From Verrucomicrobiota bacterium (GTDB taxonomy: Bacteria; Verrucomicrobiota; Kiritimatiellia; RFP12; UBA1067), in contig JAHFSX010000005.1 of assembly GCA_023269675.1 (NCBI GenBank), positions 1-64,000 of the forward strand: DNA of 64,000 nt. The letters are read 5' to 3'. The translations under genes and the position numbers were made by a program. Position 1 is the stretch's first letter, and every line of letters starts with the position of its first letter. Below, piece by piece: positions 18,628 to 27,221 of this stretch. Below the pieces are notes generated by a model, which made no database searches, was not told where the DNA came from, and saw nothing but the letters and a program-made list of their open reading frames with translations.

Positions 18628-18731
18628 GTTCGGTCGGGTACCCGCCGCCGAAAATACGGCTTGTCTCCTTTCTCCGGCTATGGGATTATATTCATTACGG
18701 TATCTCGATTGCCCGTGACGGTCATGGGTAT

Positions 18732-18747
18732 ATCGATTTTAATCGAT
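18732..18747. promoter_or_regulatory. Palindromic candidate operator upstream of rubrerythrin
   Basis: ATCGATTTTAATCGAT is a perfect inverted repeat with 7-base arms and a TT centre, 48 bases before the rubrerythrin start in an otherwise unremarkable leader. AT-rich TATATT at 18687-18692 upstream is a possible -10. The site could bind a dimeric redox or metal regulator; it does not match the PerR or Fur consensus. Confidence 0.4.
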
Positions 18748-18795
18748 GCCGCACAACGCGGACGCCGAGGCGCCTGCGGAAAAGGAGACGACGGT

Positions 18796-19419
18796 ATGAA
18801 GATGCATGTTATGGCCGGGGCGATCGCGCTGGTGTGCTTGGGGTTGACGGGTGCGGCAGGCGCTGCCGAGGCGGTCGGCAAGACGACCTTGGACAACCTC
18901 CAGACGGCCTTCAACGGCGAGTCGAACGCGAAGGCAAAATACGAGGCGTTTGCCGTCAAGGCGGACGAGGAGGGGTACAAGTCCGTGGCTTCGCTGTTCC
19001 GTGCCACTGCCGCCTCGGAAACCATTCACGCCCGGAAACATGCGGACGCGATCAAGAAGCTGGGCGCAGAGCCCAAGGCGACGGTCGACAAGCCGCTCGT
19101 GAAGTCCACCAAAGAGAATCTCGAGGCCGCCTTGGCCGGTGAGACCTATGAGAAAGAGACGATGTATCCGGCCTTCGTCAAGCAGGCACAGGTCGAGAAG
19201 AACAAAGGCGCGGTCATGTCCTTCAAGGGCGCCTTGGCGGCGGAAGTCGAGCATGCCAAGATGTACAAGCAGGCGCTGGGCGAGCTGGACGCGTGGAAGG
19301 CGGCAGGCAAGGAGTTCATGGTGTGTCAGGTCTGCGGCTACACGCTGTTTTCCGACCCGGCCTTGCTGAAGTGTCCGGTCTGCGCGTCGCCCAAGGAGAA
19401 GTTCACGATCATTAAGTGA
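18796..19419 (+). CDS. Exported rubrerythrin
   Basis: Rubrerythrins reduce hydrogen peroxide at a diiron centre fed by a rubredoxin-like iron. This 207-residue protein shows diiron motifs GESNAKAKYEAF (Glu42), ASETIHARKHA (Glu75, His78), GETYEKETMYP and AEVEHAKMYKQAL (Glu150, His153), then a rubredoxin domain with Cys177/Cys180 and Cys193/Cys196. Unusually, residues 1-24 form a good signal peptide (MKMHVMAGAIALVCLGLTGAAGAAEA), whereas classical rubrerythrins are cytoplasmic. AAAGGAG nine bases upstream fixes the start at 18796. The next gene, a transmembrane flavocytochrome, begins within 10 bases of the stop, so the two are co-expressed and may act together. Confidence 0.93.
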   Translation: MKMHVMAGAIALVCLGLTGAAGAAEAVGKTTLDNLQTAFNGESNAKAKYEAFAVKADEEGYKSVASLFRATAASETIHARKHADAIKKLGAEPKATVDKPLVKSTKENLEAALAGETYEKETMYPAFVKQAQVEKNKGAVMSFKGALAAEVEHAKMYKQALGELDAWKAAGKEFMVCQVCGYTLFSDPALLKCPVCASPKEKFTIIK

Positions 19420-19424
19420 ACGCC

Positions 19425-20765
19425 ATGAAAAAGGCCGCTTGGTGGGTTCTGGCGGGAGCTCAGCTCCTGATCGTGGTCGGATGTTGGTTCCGGTTCCATG
19501 CGCATCATCCGCTGGGCAATCTCCTGACAGGGGATGCCGTCGGCAGGCTGTTGGCGTGGGGCCGGTTGGCGGGCCTGCTGGCGGTTTTGGCGATCCTGTT
19601 TCAGCTCATGCTGATCGGACGTGTGCGGTGGGTGGAGCGGTCTTACGGTATGGACCGCCTCACCCGCCTGCATCACGTGGTCGGCTTCGCCCTGCTCCTG
19701 CTGCTCCTGCTGCACCCGGTGCTCCTTACGCTTGGGCACTCCCGGCAGGCCGAGGTCGGCTATTGGGCGCAGGCGGTTGATTTCATCAAGACGTGGAAGG
19801 GCCTGCTGTCCGCGGTCGCCGGGCTGAGCCTGGTGGCCGCCGCCAGCGTCTTCTCGGTGCTCGTGCTTCTCAGGCGCGTGCGCTATGAGCGCTGGTACGC
19901 GACCCACCTCGTGCTGTATTTCGCGTTCGGGCTGACTTTCCTGCACCAGGTGGTTTCCGGCAGCGACTTCACCGATCACCCCGCCTTCAGATATTACTGG
20001 TTCGCGCTCTACGCCTTCGTGCTGGTGAGCCTGCTGGGCTATCGGTTCGTGCGGCCTTTGCGGGCCTTCGCACGGCATCGCTTTGTCGTGACCCGGGTGG
20101 TGCCCGAGGCCGGCGATGTGACCTCCGTGTACATCGGAGGGAAGGAGCTGGAGGCGTTCCGTGTCGAAGCCGGGCAATTCATGATTGTCCGCTTTTTGGC
20201 CAAAGGCTTCCGGTGGGAGGCCCATCCGTTCTCCATGTCCTGCTTCCCGGACGGCCGACAGCTGCGTTTGTCGGTCAAGCGGCTGGGCGATTTCACCCGC
20301 CGCATCCCCGAACTGAAGCCCGGAACGCCGGTGCTGATCGACGGGCCCCACGGCATTTTCACCTCCCGGGTCTGCGCGTCGGGGAAAGTGTTGCTGATTG
20401 CGGGCGGGATCGGCATCACGCCCATTCGCTCGCTGGCTGAGGAAATGGCCGGCGCCGGACGCGACGTGGTCCTGATTTACGGCAACCGCAACAGCGAAAC
20501 CCTGGTCTTCAGAAGCGAGCTGGAGGAGTTGGCCGCGCGGGCGGGCGGGAGGCTCCGCCTCGTTAATGTCATGAGCGACGACCCCGCGTGGCCGGGCGAG
20601 AAGGGTCGCGTGGACCGCGAGCGGATCGCACGGCTGGTGCCCGACCTGTCCGGACGCGATGTCTATCTCTGCGGCCCGCCCCTCATGATGAAGGGCGTGC
20701 GCGCGGCGCTGGCCGGTCTGGGCGTTCCCGCCACCCGTATCCATCACGAGCGCTTCGCGCTGTAA
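19425..20765 (+). CDS. NOX/ferric-reductase-like transmembrane flavocytochrome
   Basis: A 446-residue inner-membrane protein expected to move electrons from cytoplasmic NAD(P)H through FAD and two b hemes to the outside. Six membrane helices occupy about 1-215. Two His pairs, His84/His97 and His161/His174, each separated by 12 residues, are the likely heme ligands. The soluble half carries HPFSMSCF (FAD binding), LLIAGGIGITPIRSL and VYLCGPPLMMKGVRAAL (nicotinamide binding). The start may instead be the GTG at 19416, which overlaps the rubrerythrin stop as GTGA. Tight coupling to an exported rubrerythrin suggests that the latter is its electron acceptor, rather than ferric iron or oxygen (inference). 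Confidence 0.88.
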   Translation: MKKAAWWVLAGAQLLIVVGCWFRFHAHHPLGNLLTGDAVGRLLAWGRLAGLLAVLAILFQLMLIGRVRWVERSYGMDRLTRLHHVVGFALLLLLLLHPVLLTLGHSRQAEVGYWAQAVDFIKTWKGLLSAVAGLSLVAAASVFSVLVLLRRVRYERWYATHLVLYFAFGLTFLHQVVSGSDFTDHPAFRYYWFALYAFVLVSLLGYRFVRPLRAFARHRFVVTRVVPEAGDVTSVYIGGKELEAFRVEAGQFMIVRFLAKGFRWEAHPFSMSCFPDGRQLRLSVKRLGDFTRRIPELKPGTPVLIDGPHGIFTSRVCASGKVLLIAGGIGITPIRSLAEEMAGAGRDVVLIYGNRNSETLVFRSELEELAARAGGRLRLVNVMSDDPAWPGEKGRVDRERIARLVPDLSGRDVYLCGPPLMMKGVRAALAGLGVPATRIHHERFAL

Positions 20766-21868
20766 GACAAGCGGGCGTGGCCGGCGGGTGCGGTCTCCGT
20801 CCGGATGGGCGCGCGGTTCTTTTCGAGCAGGTTTCTCAACAGGAACCGCACGGCGGCCTCCTCGCCGTTTCCGGATGAGAGGGCGATCTCGCACGGTTCG
20901 CCCGCCTGATCGCACTGCGCCTTCACGGCCTTCGCGTGGCGCGGATGGTGGACATACTGGTTGCGGTTTGCGGGCTCGCCGTCCGGCTGCGTGCAGGACA
21001 TGAAGAGGGGCGGGTCGTCTTTGGAAATCCAGCGCAGCATGTCGCACTCGGCCAGAACACGCTTGGCGGCATCCGTCTGCAGGTCGGCCTGGCTGCTGAA
21101 ATGGTAGAACTTGGCGTCCTCGTCAGGATCGCTTTTCCATTCTTTGCGGAACGGGCCGATCAGCGTTTCCCATTGGGTCAGGTCGTAGGTCGCCTGCCCG
21201 TTGAGGCACGCGGCGGCGGAGAGGCGCGTGGACTGGCGCAGAACGGGTTCGTCGCTCTTAGGGTCCGCCAGGTCGTCGCGGGTCGCGAGCCAAAGCGACG
21301 TGCCCGCGCCGGCCGAGCCGCCGTAGCAGGCGACGCGCTGCGGGTCGAGGCCATACTCCGAGGCGTGAAGCCGCAGAAACTGGACGGCGCGGGCGGCATC
21401 GCGCAGGATGTCCTGGATCGCCGCCCGGTCGCGGAACCGGTAGTTGATCGTGGCATAGGAGACGCCTGCCGCGAGACAGCCTTCGACGGCGCGCGGTTGG
21501 GCCTGCGACTTGTCTCCGCCGACGAAGCCCCCGCCGTGAATGAACACGATCAGCGGCGACGGCCGGTTCGAAGGAGATACCCAGAGGTCCAGCACGTTAC
21601 TCTCGTAGGGACCGTACTTCAGGTTGGCGTGTGTCGGGGCCGAGGCTTTGTTCGGCTCAGCCGGACGGCGGGCCGCCATCTTTATCCGCCGGTAGTCTTG
21701 CGCCTCCTCCGCGCTCAGGAGTCCGTCACGGTTCGCGTCGGCAGCCGGATAGTGTTTCAGAAAAGCGCTTAACTGTTCGGGGGAGGGTGCTTTCGCGGCC
21801 TGTGCCGGCGCTGCGGCCAAAGCCGAACCTCCAGCCAGTAAAGAGATCGTCATGAATAGCATTCTCAT
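20744..21868 (-). CDS. Secreted alpha/beta-hydrolase (BD-FAE/carboxylesterase-like) with EF-hand
   Basis: A 374-residue exported esterase. After a signal peptide (MRMLFMTISLLAGGSALAAA) comes a calcium-binding EF-hand-like loop DANRDGLLSAEEA. The hydrolase fold shows the oxyanion motif FIHGGGFVGGD and the nucleophile elbow CYGGSAGAG. The acid and His are probably in QPDGE and the HHPRHAK region. Likely an acetyl or acyl esterase removing substituents from polysaccharides; substrate is inferred only from context. Start 21868 follows GGAGAAG; the upstream ATG at 21898 adds an extra basic stretch. Its 3' end overlaps the flavocytochrome gene tail-to-tail by 22 bases. Confidence 0.84.
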   Translation of the reverse strand: MRMLFMTISLLAGGSALAAAPAQAAKAPSPEQLSAFLKHYPAADANRDGLLSAEEAQDYRRIKMAARRPAEPNKASAPTHANLKYGPYESNVLDLWVSPSNRPSPLIVFIHGGGFVGGDKSQAQPRAVEGCLAAGVSYATINYRFRDRAAIQDILRDAARAVQFLRLHASEYGLDPQRVACYGGSAGAGTSLWLATRDDLADPKSDEPVLRQSTRLSAAACLNGQATYDLTQWETLIGPFRKEWKSDPDEDAKFYHFSSQADLQTDAAKRVLAECDMLRWISKDDPPLFMSCTQPDGEPANRNQYVHHPRHAKAVKAQCDQAGEPCEIALSSGNGEEAAVRFLLRNLLEKNRAPIRTETAPAGHARLSYSAKRS

Positions 21869-21937
21869 CTCGCTTCTTCTCCGTTTTTTGCGGCTCATTT
21901 CAACCGGTGCATTGAGCTGATCGTTTGAGGCGGCCTG

Positions 21938-24154
21938 CTACTGTGTGATTTCGAAGAGGATCGTCGGGAACGCGCCCAGTGGAACGCGGAACGTGTTCCC
22001 TTTGGGGGACTGCTTGTCGGCGGCTTGCAGGGGCTGGCCCGACGCCGTGATGATCAGGTTGCCTTTCTGGCCCGGTTTGACCTTTGTCGCGTCGGTTTGA
22101 AGCACCAGCGCCCCACGCGTCATTTCTTTGATGCTGACGCCGTCCGGCGGATCGACCAGCTCGTACGCGATCTCGCGGATAAACCCTCCCACAGGCAGGT
22201 TGAATTCCACCCGAGCCGTTCCGCCCGCCACGATACGCAGAGGCGACGGTGTGGCCACGGACATCTCGCCGCGCGAACGGAAACGCCCGACGATGACGGA
22301 CGTCAGCTCCTGCGCCGGGACGAGATGGCGGTAGGCGAACGCCTGCATCATGTCATCCGCCGGCACGGCAGGCCGGACGGCCGGGCGGCCCTGAAGCGTG
22401 GCTCGTCCTTCAATCGACAGCGCGACCGGTTCCTGCGGGGCCGTCAGCGGGGCCGTCAGCGTGAATTTCACCTGATCCTGGCCGGCCGGTATGAGCGCGC
22501 CCGTGAGCCGGTAACCCGCCGGGGCGTCCTTCAGTGCCAGCGCGATCTCATTCGTGAAGCCGTCCTTGCGCAGCGCGTAGGCGGTGAGCGGGACGCTCGC
22601 GCCGGCCCGCACGTTGAGTCCGGAGGGTGTCACGCGCAACTCGAAGTCGGGCCGGGGCGCGCTCAGGCGCAGGCGGTAGGCGTAAGCCGGTCCGCCGCCG
22701 CGCTGGGTGTCGCCGAGGTAGACCGTGTACACGCCGTCCGCCAGCAGCTTGGCCGTCAGGTAGGAGTCGGCGTGGTGCGTGTTCAGGCCCGAGCCCTTGT
22801 CTTCCCGGTCGTCGTTGACCGCGATCTGCTTGCCTGCCGGATCGATGAGCCTCAGCAGGGAGTCCACCGGCGAGTCGAGGCGGCGCGCGAAAACCTCCGC
22901 GACGACCTGCTGTCCGGCCTGCCCCTCGAAGCGGAACACGTCCCAGTCGCCCGGGTGGTCGATATGGCCGTTGACGATGACGGGCAGGACCACGGGGTTG
23001 GCGTTCGTCTTCGCGTTGTTGGGCTCGCTTTCAAAACGCTCCGGCAGCGTGTCCAAAAGCAGCGGCACCGGATTCGCCAGCCGGTTGACCTGAAACGGAT
23101 AGATCCCCGGCTGCTTGTCCCTGAAGTCCAGCTCGGCCTGGCTGAAGGGCAGATTCCAGCCGCTCACGCGCACGGGTGTTTTCGTGCCGACCCGGCCGCC
23201 CGACGGAAAAACGCCGGTCACGAACGGCTCTTCGCCGACCGTCATGCGGTAGACGAAATCCTCGCGGCCGCGGAAGAGCGAGTCGTGGATCTTGAGCGAG
23301 TAGGCGCCCTCTTTCGGGATCGTGTAAAAGATCACCGGGTCGGGGCGGAACTTGTAGTCGTCGGCAAACGCGACCTCGTTGCTTTGCGCGTCGTACAGCC
23401 CGACCGTGGCCTGCACCCAGCCGGGCACGGCGTCGGCCAGATACGGGATCAGCTCCCGCGCGCTGACGGCAACCACCAGGTGCTGTCCCGCCCGCGCGTT
23501 GAACCGGTAGGTGTCCACGCCGCCGGGCGGGATCTGTCCGTTCAGCGTGGCCGGCAGCTTGATGTCGACGGCGGCCGGCGTGGGATCGTTTTTCGGCTCC
23601 ATGCTGAAGCGCGCCTTGGGAACGTTCTTCCAGTCGGTCTTGCTGGTCTCCGGCAGTTGGCCCACCACAAATGTGCGCGGATTGGACAGTCCGGCCCGCG
23701 AGAGCAGCCGGAGCTCACGGGGACCGGGCAGCGCGTTCGTCGCCACCGTGATCTGAAGCGTGACGAACTCGCCGAGCGAGGGGTTGGCCAGGCGGCGCCC
23801 GAAGGCCGTCAGCTTCTCCCTGGCTTCCGCGGCCATCGTCAGATCGTCCATGCTCAGGCTTTCGCCCTGCTTCCGCTTCTCCTTGAGCTTGCCGAGTTTC
23901 TCCCTCAGATCCTGCTGCTCTTTGGCGGTCACCTGGCGCTCCTGCTTGGCGATCGTGGCGCGCACGCCCGTGCCGGACACGGTCACCTCCGTCGCCTCGC
24001 CGAGGCCCGCTCCGCCGATCACCGCCTCGAACGTGGTTCCCCGCTGTCCGCCCGCAGGGTAAACGTAGCCGATGTGCGCCTCGCGCTGCGCTTGCGCACA
24101 CGCCTGCGACGCCAGCGCGACGCCGAGGAGGAGCGATAGAAGTTGTTTCATCAT
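21938..24154 (-). CDS. Secreted pre-peptidase C-terminal (PPC) domain protein
   Basis: A 738-residue exported beta-rich protein of the kind encoded beside DUF1501 and DUF1549/DUF1553 genes in Planctomycetes and Verrucomicrobiota. It has a signal peptide (MKQLLSLLLGVALASQACA), an IPT-like start (IGYVYPAGGQRGTTFEAVI), a charged helical insert (about 75-110), and two PPC-type domains: GGVDTYRFNARAGQHLVV near 210 and WDVFRFEGQAGQQVVAEV near 400, the latter followed by a DDREDKGSG loop. There are no catalytic motifs; likely a structural or binding component. It is last in a probable three-gene transcript after DUF1549/DUF1553 and DUF1501. Confidence 0.8.
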   Translation of the reverse strand: MMKQLLSLLLGVALASQACAQAQREAHIGYVYPAGGQRGTTFEAVIGGAGLGEATEVTVSGTGVRATIAKQERQVTAKEQQDLREKLGKLKEKRKQGESLSMDDLTMAAEAREKLTAFGRRLANPSLGEFVTLQITVATNALPGPRELRLLSRAGLSNPRTFVVGQLPETSKTDWKNVPKARFSMEPKNDPTPAAVDIKLPATLNGQIPPGGVDTYRFNARAGQHLVVAVSARELIPYLADAVPGWVQATVGLYDAQSNEVAFADDYKFRPDPVIFYTIPKEGAYSLKIHDSLFRGREDFVYRMTVGEEPFVTGVFPSGGRVGTKTPVRVSGWNLPFSQAELDFRDKQPGIYPFQVNRLANPVPLLLDTLPERFESEPNNAKTNANPVVLPVIVNGHIDHPGDWDVFRFEGQAGQQVVAEVFARRLDSPVDSLLRLIDPAGKQIAVNDDREDKGSGLNTHHADSYLTAKLLADGVYTVYLGDTQRGGGPAYAYRLRLSAPRPDFELRVTPSGLNVRAGASVPLTAYALRKDGFTNEIALALKDAPAGYRLTGALIPAGQDQVKFTLTAPLTAPQEPVALSIEGRATLQGRPAVRPAVPADDMMQAFAYRHLVPAQELTSVIVGRFRSRGEMSVATPSPLRIVAGGTARVEFNLPVGGFIREIAYELVDPPDGVSIKEMTRGALVLQTDATKVKPGQKGNLIITASGQPLQAADKQSPKGNTFRVPLGAFPTILFEITQ

Positions 24155-24171
24155 GGAGTGTCCCCGTCTCT

Positions 24172-24240
24172 GTTCGTTGTACCGCCTTCAGGCGGCGGAT
24201 CGGCTTGGTCACGTTGCCGACTAAAGTCGGTACAACAAAC
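24172..24240. repeat. Element F: twin-hairpin palindrome between PPC and DUF1501 genes
   Basis: Ends GTTCGTTGTACC and GGTACAACAAAC are inverted repeats with one mismatch. Inside are two hairpins, CCGCCTTCAGGCGG (24182-24195) and CCGACTAAAGTCGG (24217-24230). It lies in the 92-base gap of an otherwise compact cluster and may tune downstream expression. Similar short palindromes are frequent in Verrucomicrobiota genomes (recollection, not checked). Confidence 0.7.
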
Positions 24241-24246
24241 GGCAGC

Positions 24247-25563
24247 TCAAATGAGCTCCTTCAAGATCCCGCCTGCCTGCGGCGCGGGCGTCGCGCGGGC
24301 TTCCTCGCCTGGCGGATGCAGCCGCCCCGCCTGAGCGCCGATGCCGAGCAGCGCGTACATGCTGGCGATGACATCGTTCGGGCTCACCGGCCGCTCCTTG
24401 ACCTCTTCGCCCCGGGCGTCCGTGGCGCCGACCACCTGGCCGCCCTTGAAGCCGCCCCCCGCCACCAGGGTGCTGAAAGCCTTGCCCCAATGTCCGCGCC
24501 CGCCGTTCCACGGCGCCGAGAAGTCCGCCTTGGGCGTGCGTCCGAATTCGCCGCCGCACCACACGATCGTGCTGGCCAGCAGGCCGCGTTCGGATAGATC
24601 CTGAAGCAACGTCGCCAGCCCCTTGTCCAGCTCAGGCAGCTTGCGGCGCAGGATCGTGAAGTTGTCCTTGTGCGTGTCCCAGCCGTTGTAGTTGATGGTG
24701 ACGTACGGCACGCCTTTTTCCACCAGGCGGCGCGCCATCAGGCAGGACTGTCCGAATTTGTTGCGCCCGTAGCGCTCGCGCAGCTCGTCTTTCTCGGCGG
24801 AGAGGTCGAAGACCTTCGCGCCGTCTCCGAGAATCATGTCGTACGCCTGTTCCTCCGACCGCGCCAACGCCCGAAGGGCGGCGTTCTGCGGCAGCGCGCG
24901 CGGCAGCGTGTTGAGCTTGTTCAGCAGCTCGCGCCGGTCGCGCTGCTGCTGGTCGGAGATGCCCTGCGCCGCGATGCCCTCCACCAGGAACTTGGGCTGC
25001 GACGGGTCGCCGCCCGTGGCGAACGGTTTGTAGCGCGCGCCGAGGAAGCCCGCCTCGTCGAAGCGCCCCAGCGGCTCCGTCAGCGCGATGTACGGCGGCA
25101 GCTGCCCCGTGTACCCCCCTTCGGCGCCGCAGAAGCGCGACACGACCGCGCCGGTTGCCGGGTAAATCACGCGCTCGCCCGCCTTGTGTCCGGTCTGCAC
25201 CATGTAGGTCGCGGTCTCGTGGGCGTTGCTGTCGTGCGTCATGCTGCGGATGAGCGCATACTTGTCGGCCTGCCTGGCCAGCGACGGCAGCAGGTCGCAG
25301 ATGCGGATGCCGGGCACGTTGGTTTCGACCGCCTTGAACGGGCCGGCGTAATCGTTGCCCGCCTCGGGTTTCGGGTCAAAGGTGTCGAGATGCGGCGGCC
25401 CGCCCCACAGCCAGATCTGGATGACCGATTTGGCCGAGCCCGCGCTCCGGGCCGGCGGCGTCGCGGCCCCGGCGCGCAGCGGCAGGCGGCCGGCCAGCCA
25501 GAGGCCCGCGGCTCCCTCCACCGTGCGGCGGAGCGTCTCGCGTCGTGTCAGGTGTGTGTTCAT
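24247..25563 (-). CDS. DUF1501 protein (sulfatase-like fold, Tat-type signal)
   Basis: A 438-residue protein of the DUF1501 family, which shares the alkaline-phosphatase/sulfatase fold but has no established reaction. The N-terminus TRRETLRRTVEGAAGLWLAG looks like a Tat signal. Family landmarks are IWLWGGPPHLDTFDPKP, YALIRSMTHDSNAHETATYMVQTG, INYNGWDTHKDN, WCGGEFGRTPK and GRGHWG, containing the Asp/His clusters expected to hold metal. It starts five bases after the DUF1549/DUF1553 stop, the classical gene pair in this superphylum. Confidence 0.9.
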   Translation of the reverse strand: MNTHLTRRETLRRTVEGAAGLWLAGRLPLRAGAATPPARSAGSAKSVIQIWLWGGPPHLDTFDPKPEAGNDYAGPFKAVETNVPGIRICDLLPSLARQADKYALIRSMTHDSNAHETATYMVQTGHKAGERVIYPATGAVVSRFCGAEGGYTGQLPPYIALTEPLGRFDEAGFLGARYKPFATGGDPSQPKFLVEGIAAQGISDQQQRDRRELLNKLNTLPRALPQNAALRALARSEEQAYDMILGDGAKVFDLSAEKDELRERYGRNKFGQSCLMARRLVEKGVPYVTINYNGWDTHKDNFTILRRKLPELDKGLATLLQDLSERGLLASTIVWCGGEFGRTPKADFSAPWNGGRGHWGKAFSTLVAGGGFKGGQVVGATDARGEEVKERPVSPNDVIASMYALLGIGAQAGRLHPPGEEARATPAPQAGGILKELI

Positions 25564-25568
25564 GAAGG

Positions 25569-27164
25569 TCAGTGCCTGTATTGGAATTCAGCCGTGTTGA
25601 TCAGGGCCCACGCGACATCCTGCGCCACGCGCCAGCCCTCCGCAACCGTCTGCCGGTAGGCGGTCAGGGTGGCCAGCTCGTCGGCGGTCGGGTAACGTGA
25701 CAGAATCGTCAGGTAGAGCGCGTCCACTGTGTCGCGCGGCTTCGCCGCGGGCTGGCGGATCAGCGCGAGCAGCTTGCCGCCCTGTTCCAGCTTGCGCTGG
25801 ATGTGGCTCGAATTCAGGAGGTGCAGGCGCTGGGAGGCGGTGGGATCGTGGTTGCGCTCGGACGCCAGGCCCGTGTCGCGCGCCGAGCGCCCGTAGAGGC
25901 TGAGGAATGGACTGCTGATGCTGCCGTCCGCCAGCGTGATGGTGCGCTGGTTCTCGGGAATGAAGGAGAACGGCTCAGGGATCGAGCTCGTGTACTTTTC
26001 GGTCGAGCCGGTGATCTGGTTCAGGGCGTCGATCAGTACCTCCGCGTCCAGGCGGCGCACCGGATAGAAGGCGAAGTTCCTCTCGGCGGCGGGATTGTCC
26101 GACCCGGGGATGCAGGAAAGCTGATAGGTTTTCGACTTCAGGATCATCTGAAAAAGACGCTTCAGGTCGTACCGGCCCATGACCACCTCCCGCTCCAGCA
26201 GGGCCAGCAGCTCGGGGTTCACGGGCGGATTGTCCGGCCGGATGTCGTCGGGCTCGTCGACGATGCCGTGTCCCATGAACCACGCCCAGGCGCGGTTCGC
26301 GATGGCGCGCGCGAACCAGGGGTTTCGGGGCGCCAGCAGCCAGTCGGCGAAGACCTCGCGCGGATCCTGGTCGGGCGTGAACTCCACCGGCGTGCCGTCC
26401 GGGAAGACGGCGGACATCTGGGCGTTGGTCGACGCCGCATCGAAGTAGATGATCTCTTCTTTCCATTCCGACGTGGTCTTGTAGCCCACTTGTGAGAAGA
26501 AAGCCGCCAGGCCCGCCAGCCGCGCTTCGGGCCAGCCCTCCACACGCGTCCCCATGAAGGTCAGCGCCACGGTCTGCGCCAGCGTCTTGGGGGTTTTGCT
26601 CTGAACCGCCCGGTAAAAGTTCACCTGCGGGGTGCGGAAGTTGCTGCCGTTGGCCGTGAGCAGCTCGCGCGCGAACCGGTCATAGGGCATGTTCTCCTTC
26701 ACGCACGTGCGGATCCAGCGGTGATACGCCTGCACCGCGTTGGGCCACAGGTTGATGGGGAACTCCGACTTGACCCGCAGCAGGTCGCACCACCGCATGG
26801 CCCAGTAGTCCGCAAACTCGTCCCGCGCCAACAGGCGGTCGATCAGCGCGTCGCGTTTCCCCGGGCTCCGGTCCTCCAGAAAAGCCCGCACCTCTTGGGC
26901 GGCGGGCAGCGTGCCGATCGCGTCCAGATACACGCGCCGGACGAACACCTCGTCCGGGCAGACCACCGCCGGCCGGATGCCCAGGCGCTGCAGCGCGCCG
27001 AAGACTGCCCCGTCGATCCGCGCCTGCGGCGTCGCGGACGGCGGCGTCGCGGCGGGCTTGGCGGTCACCCCCGCGGCAGGCGCCGCAAACCAGGCGAGTG
27101 CGGCGACCAGAGGAAGCGCAGGACAGAGGCGGGTGATCCGCGGGAAGACAGGGGTGGCTTTCAT
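25569..27164 (-). CDS. DUF1549/DUF1553 (PSCyt2/PSD1) protein lacking CxxCH
   Basis: A 531-residue exported protein; residues 1-33 form a signal peptide. DUF1549 spans about 48-240 (VVCPDEVFVRRVYLDAIGTLP, YWAMRWCDLLRVK) and DUF1553 about 265-510 (PREVFADWLLAPRNPWFARAIANRAWAWFMGHGIV, LHLLNSSHIQRKL, YLTILSRYPTADE). Related planctomycete proteins carry a CxxCH-type motif in the middle (typically CARCHNHP); here the equivalent stretch reads GTRVEGWPEARLAGL, with no heme motif, and no N-terminal cytochrome domain exists. A heme-independent variant is implied. Function of the family is unknown. Confidence 0.87.
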   Translation of the reverse strand: MKATPVFPRITRLCPALPLVAALAWFAAPAAGVTAKPAATPPSATPQARIDGAVFGALQRLGIRPAVVCPDEVFVRRVYLDAIGTLPAAQEVRAFLEDRSPGKRDALIDRLLARDEFADYWAMRWCDLLRVKSEFPINLWPNAVQAYHRWIRTCVKENMPYDRFARELLTANGSNFRTPQVNFYRAVQSKTPKTLAQTVALTFMGTRVEGWPEARLAGLAAFFSQVGYKTTSEWKEEIIYFDAASTNAQMSAVFPDGTPVEFTPDQDPREVFADWLLAPRNPWFARAIANRAWAWFMGHGIVDEPDDIRPDNPPVNPELLALLEREVVMGRYDLKRLFQMILKSKTYQLSCIPGSDNPAAERNFAFYPVRRLDAEVLIDALNQITGSTEKYTSSIPEPFSFIPENQRTITLADGSISSPFLSLYGRSARDTGLASERNHDPTASQRLHLLNSSHIQRKLEQGGKLLALIRQPAAKPRDTVDALYLTILSRYPTADELATLTAYRQTVAEGWRVAQDVAWALINTAEFQYRH

Positions 27165-27221
27165 GACACGCCTACTAACGTTTGCCCCTGCCGGTTTATT
27201 GTTCAGAAAAGCAACAATGCC

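Noticed and set aside
18628-18795. Upstream extension of rubrerythrin to an ATG at 18661
   Set aside because: The added residues cross the candidate operator and promoter region; a good ribosome binding site and signal peptide support 18796.
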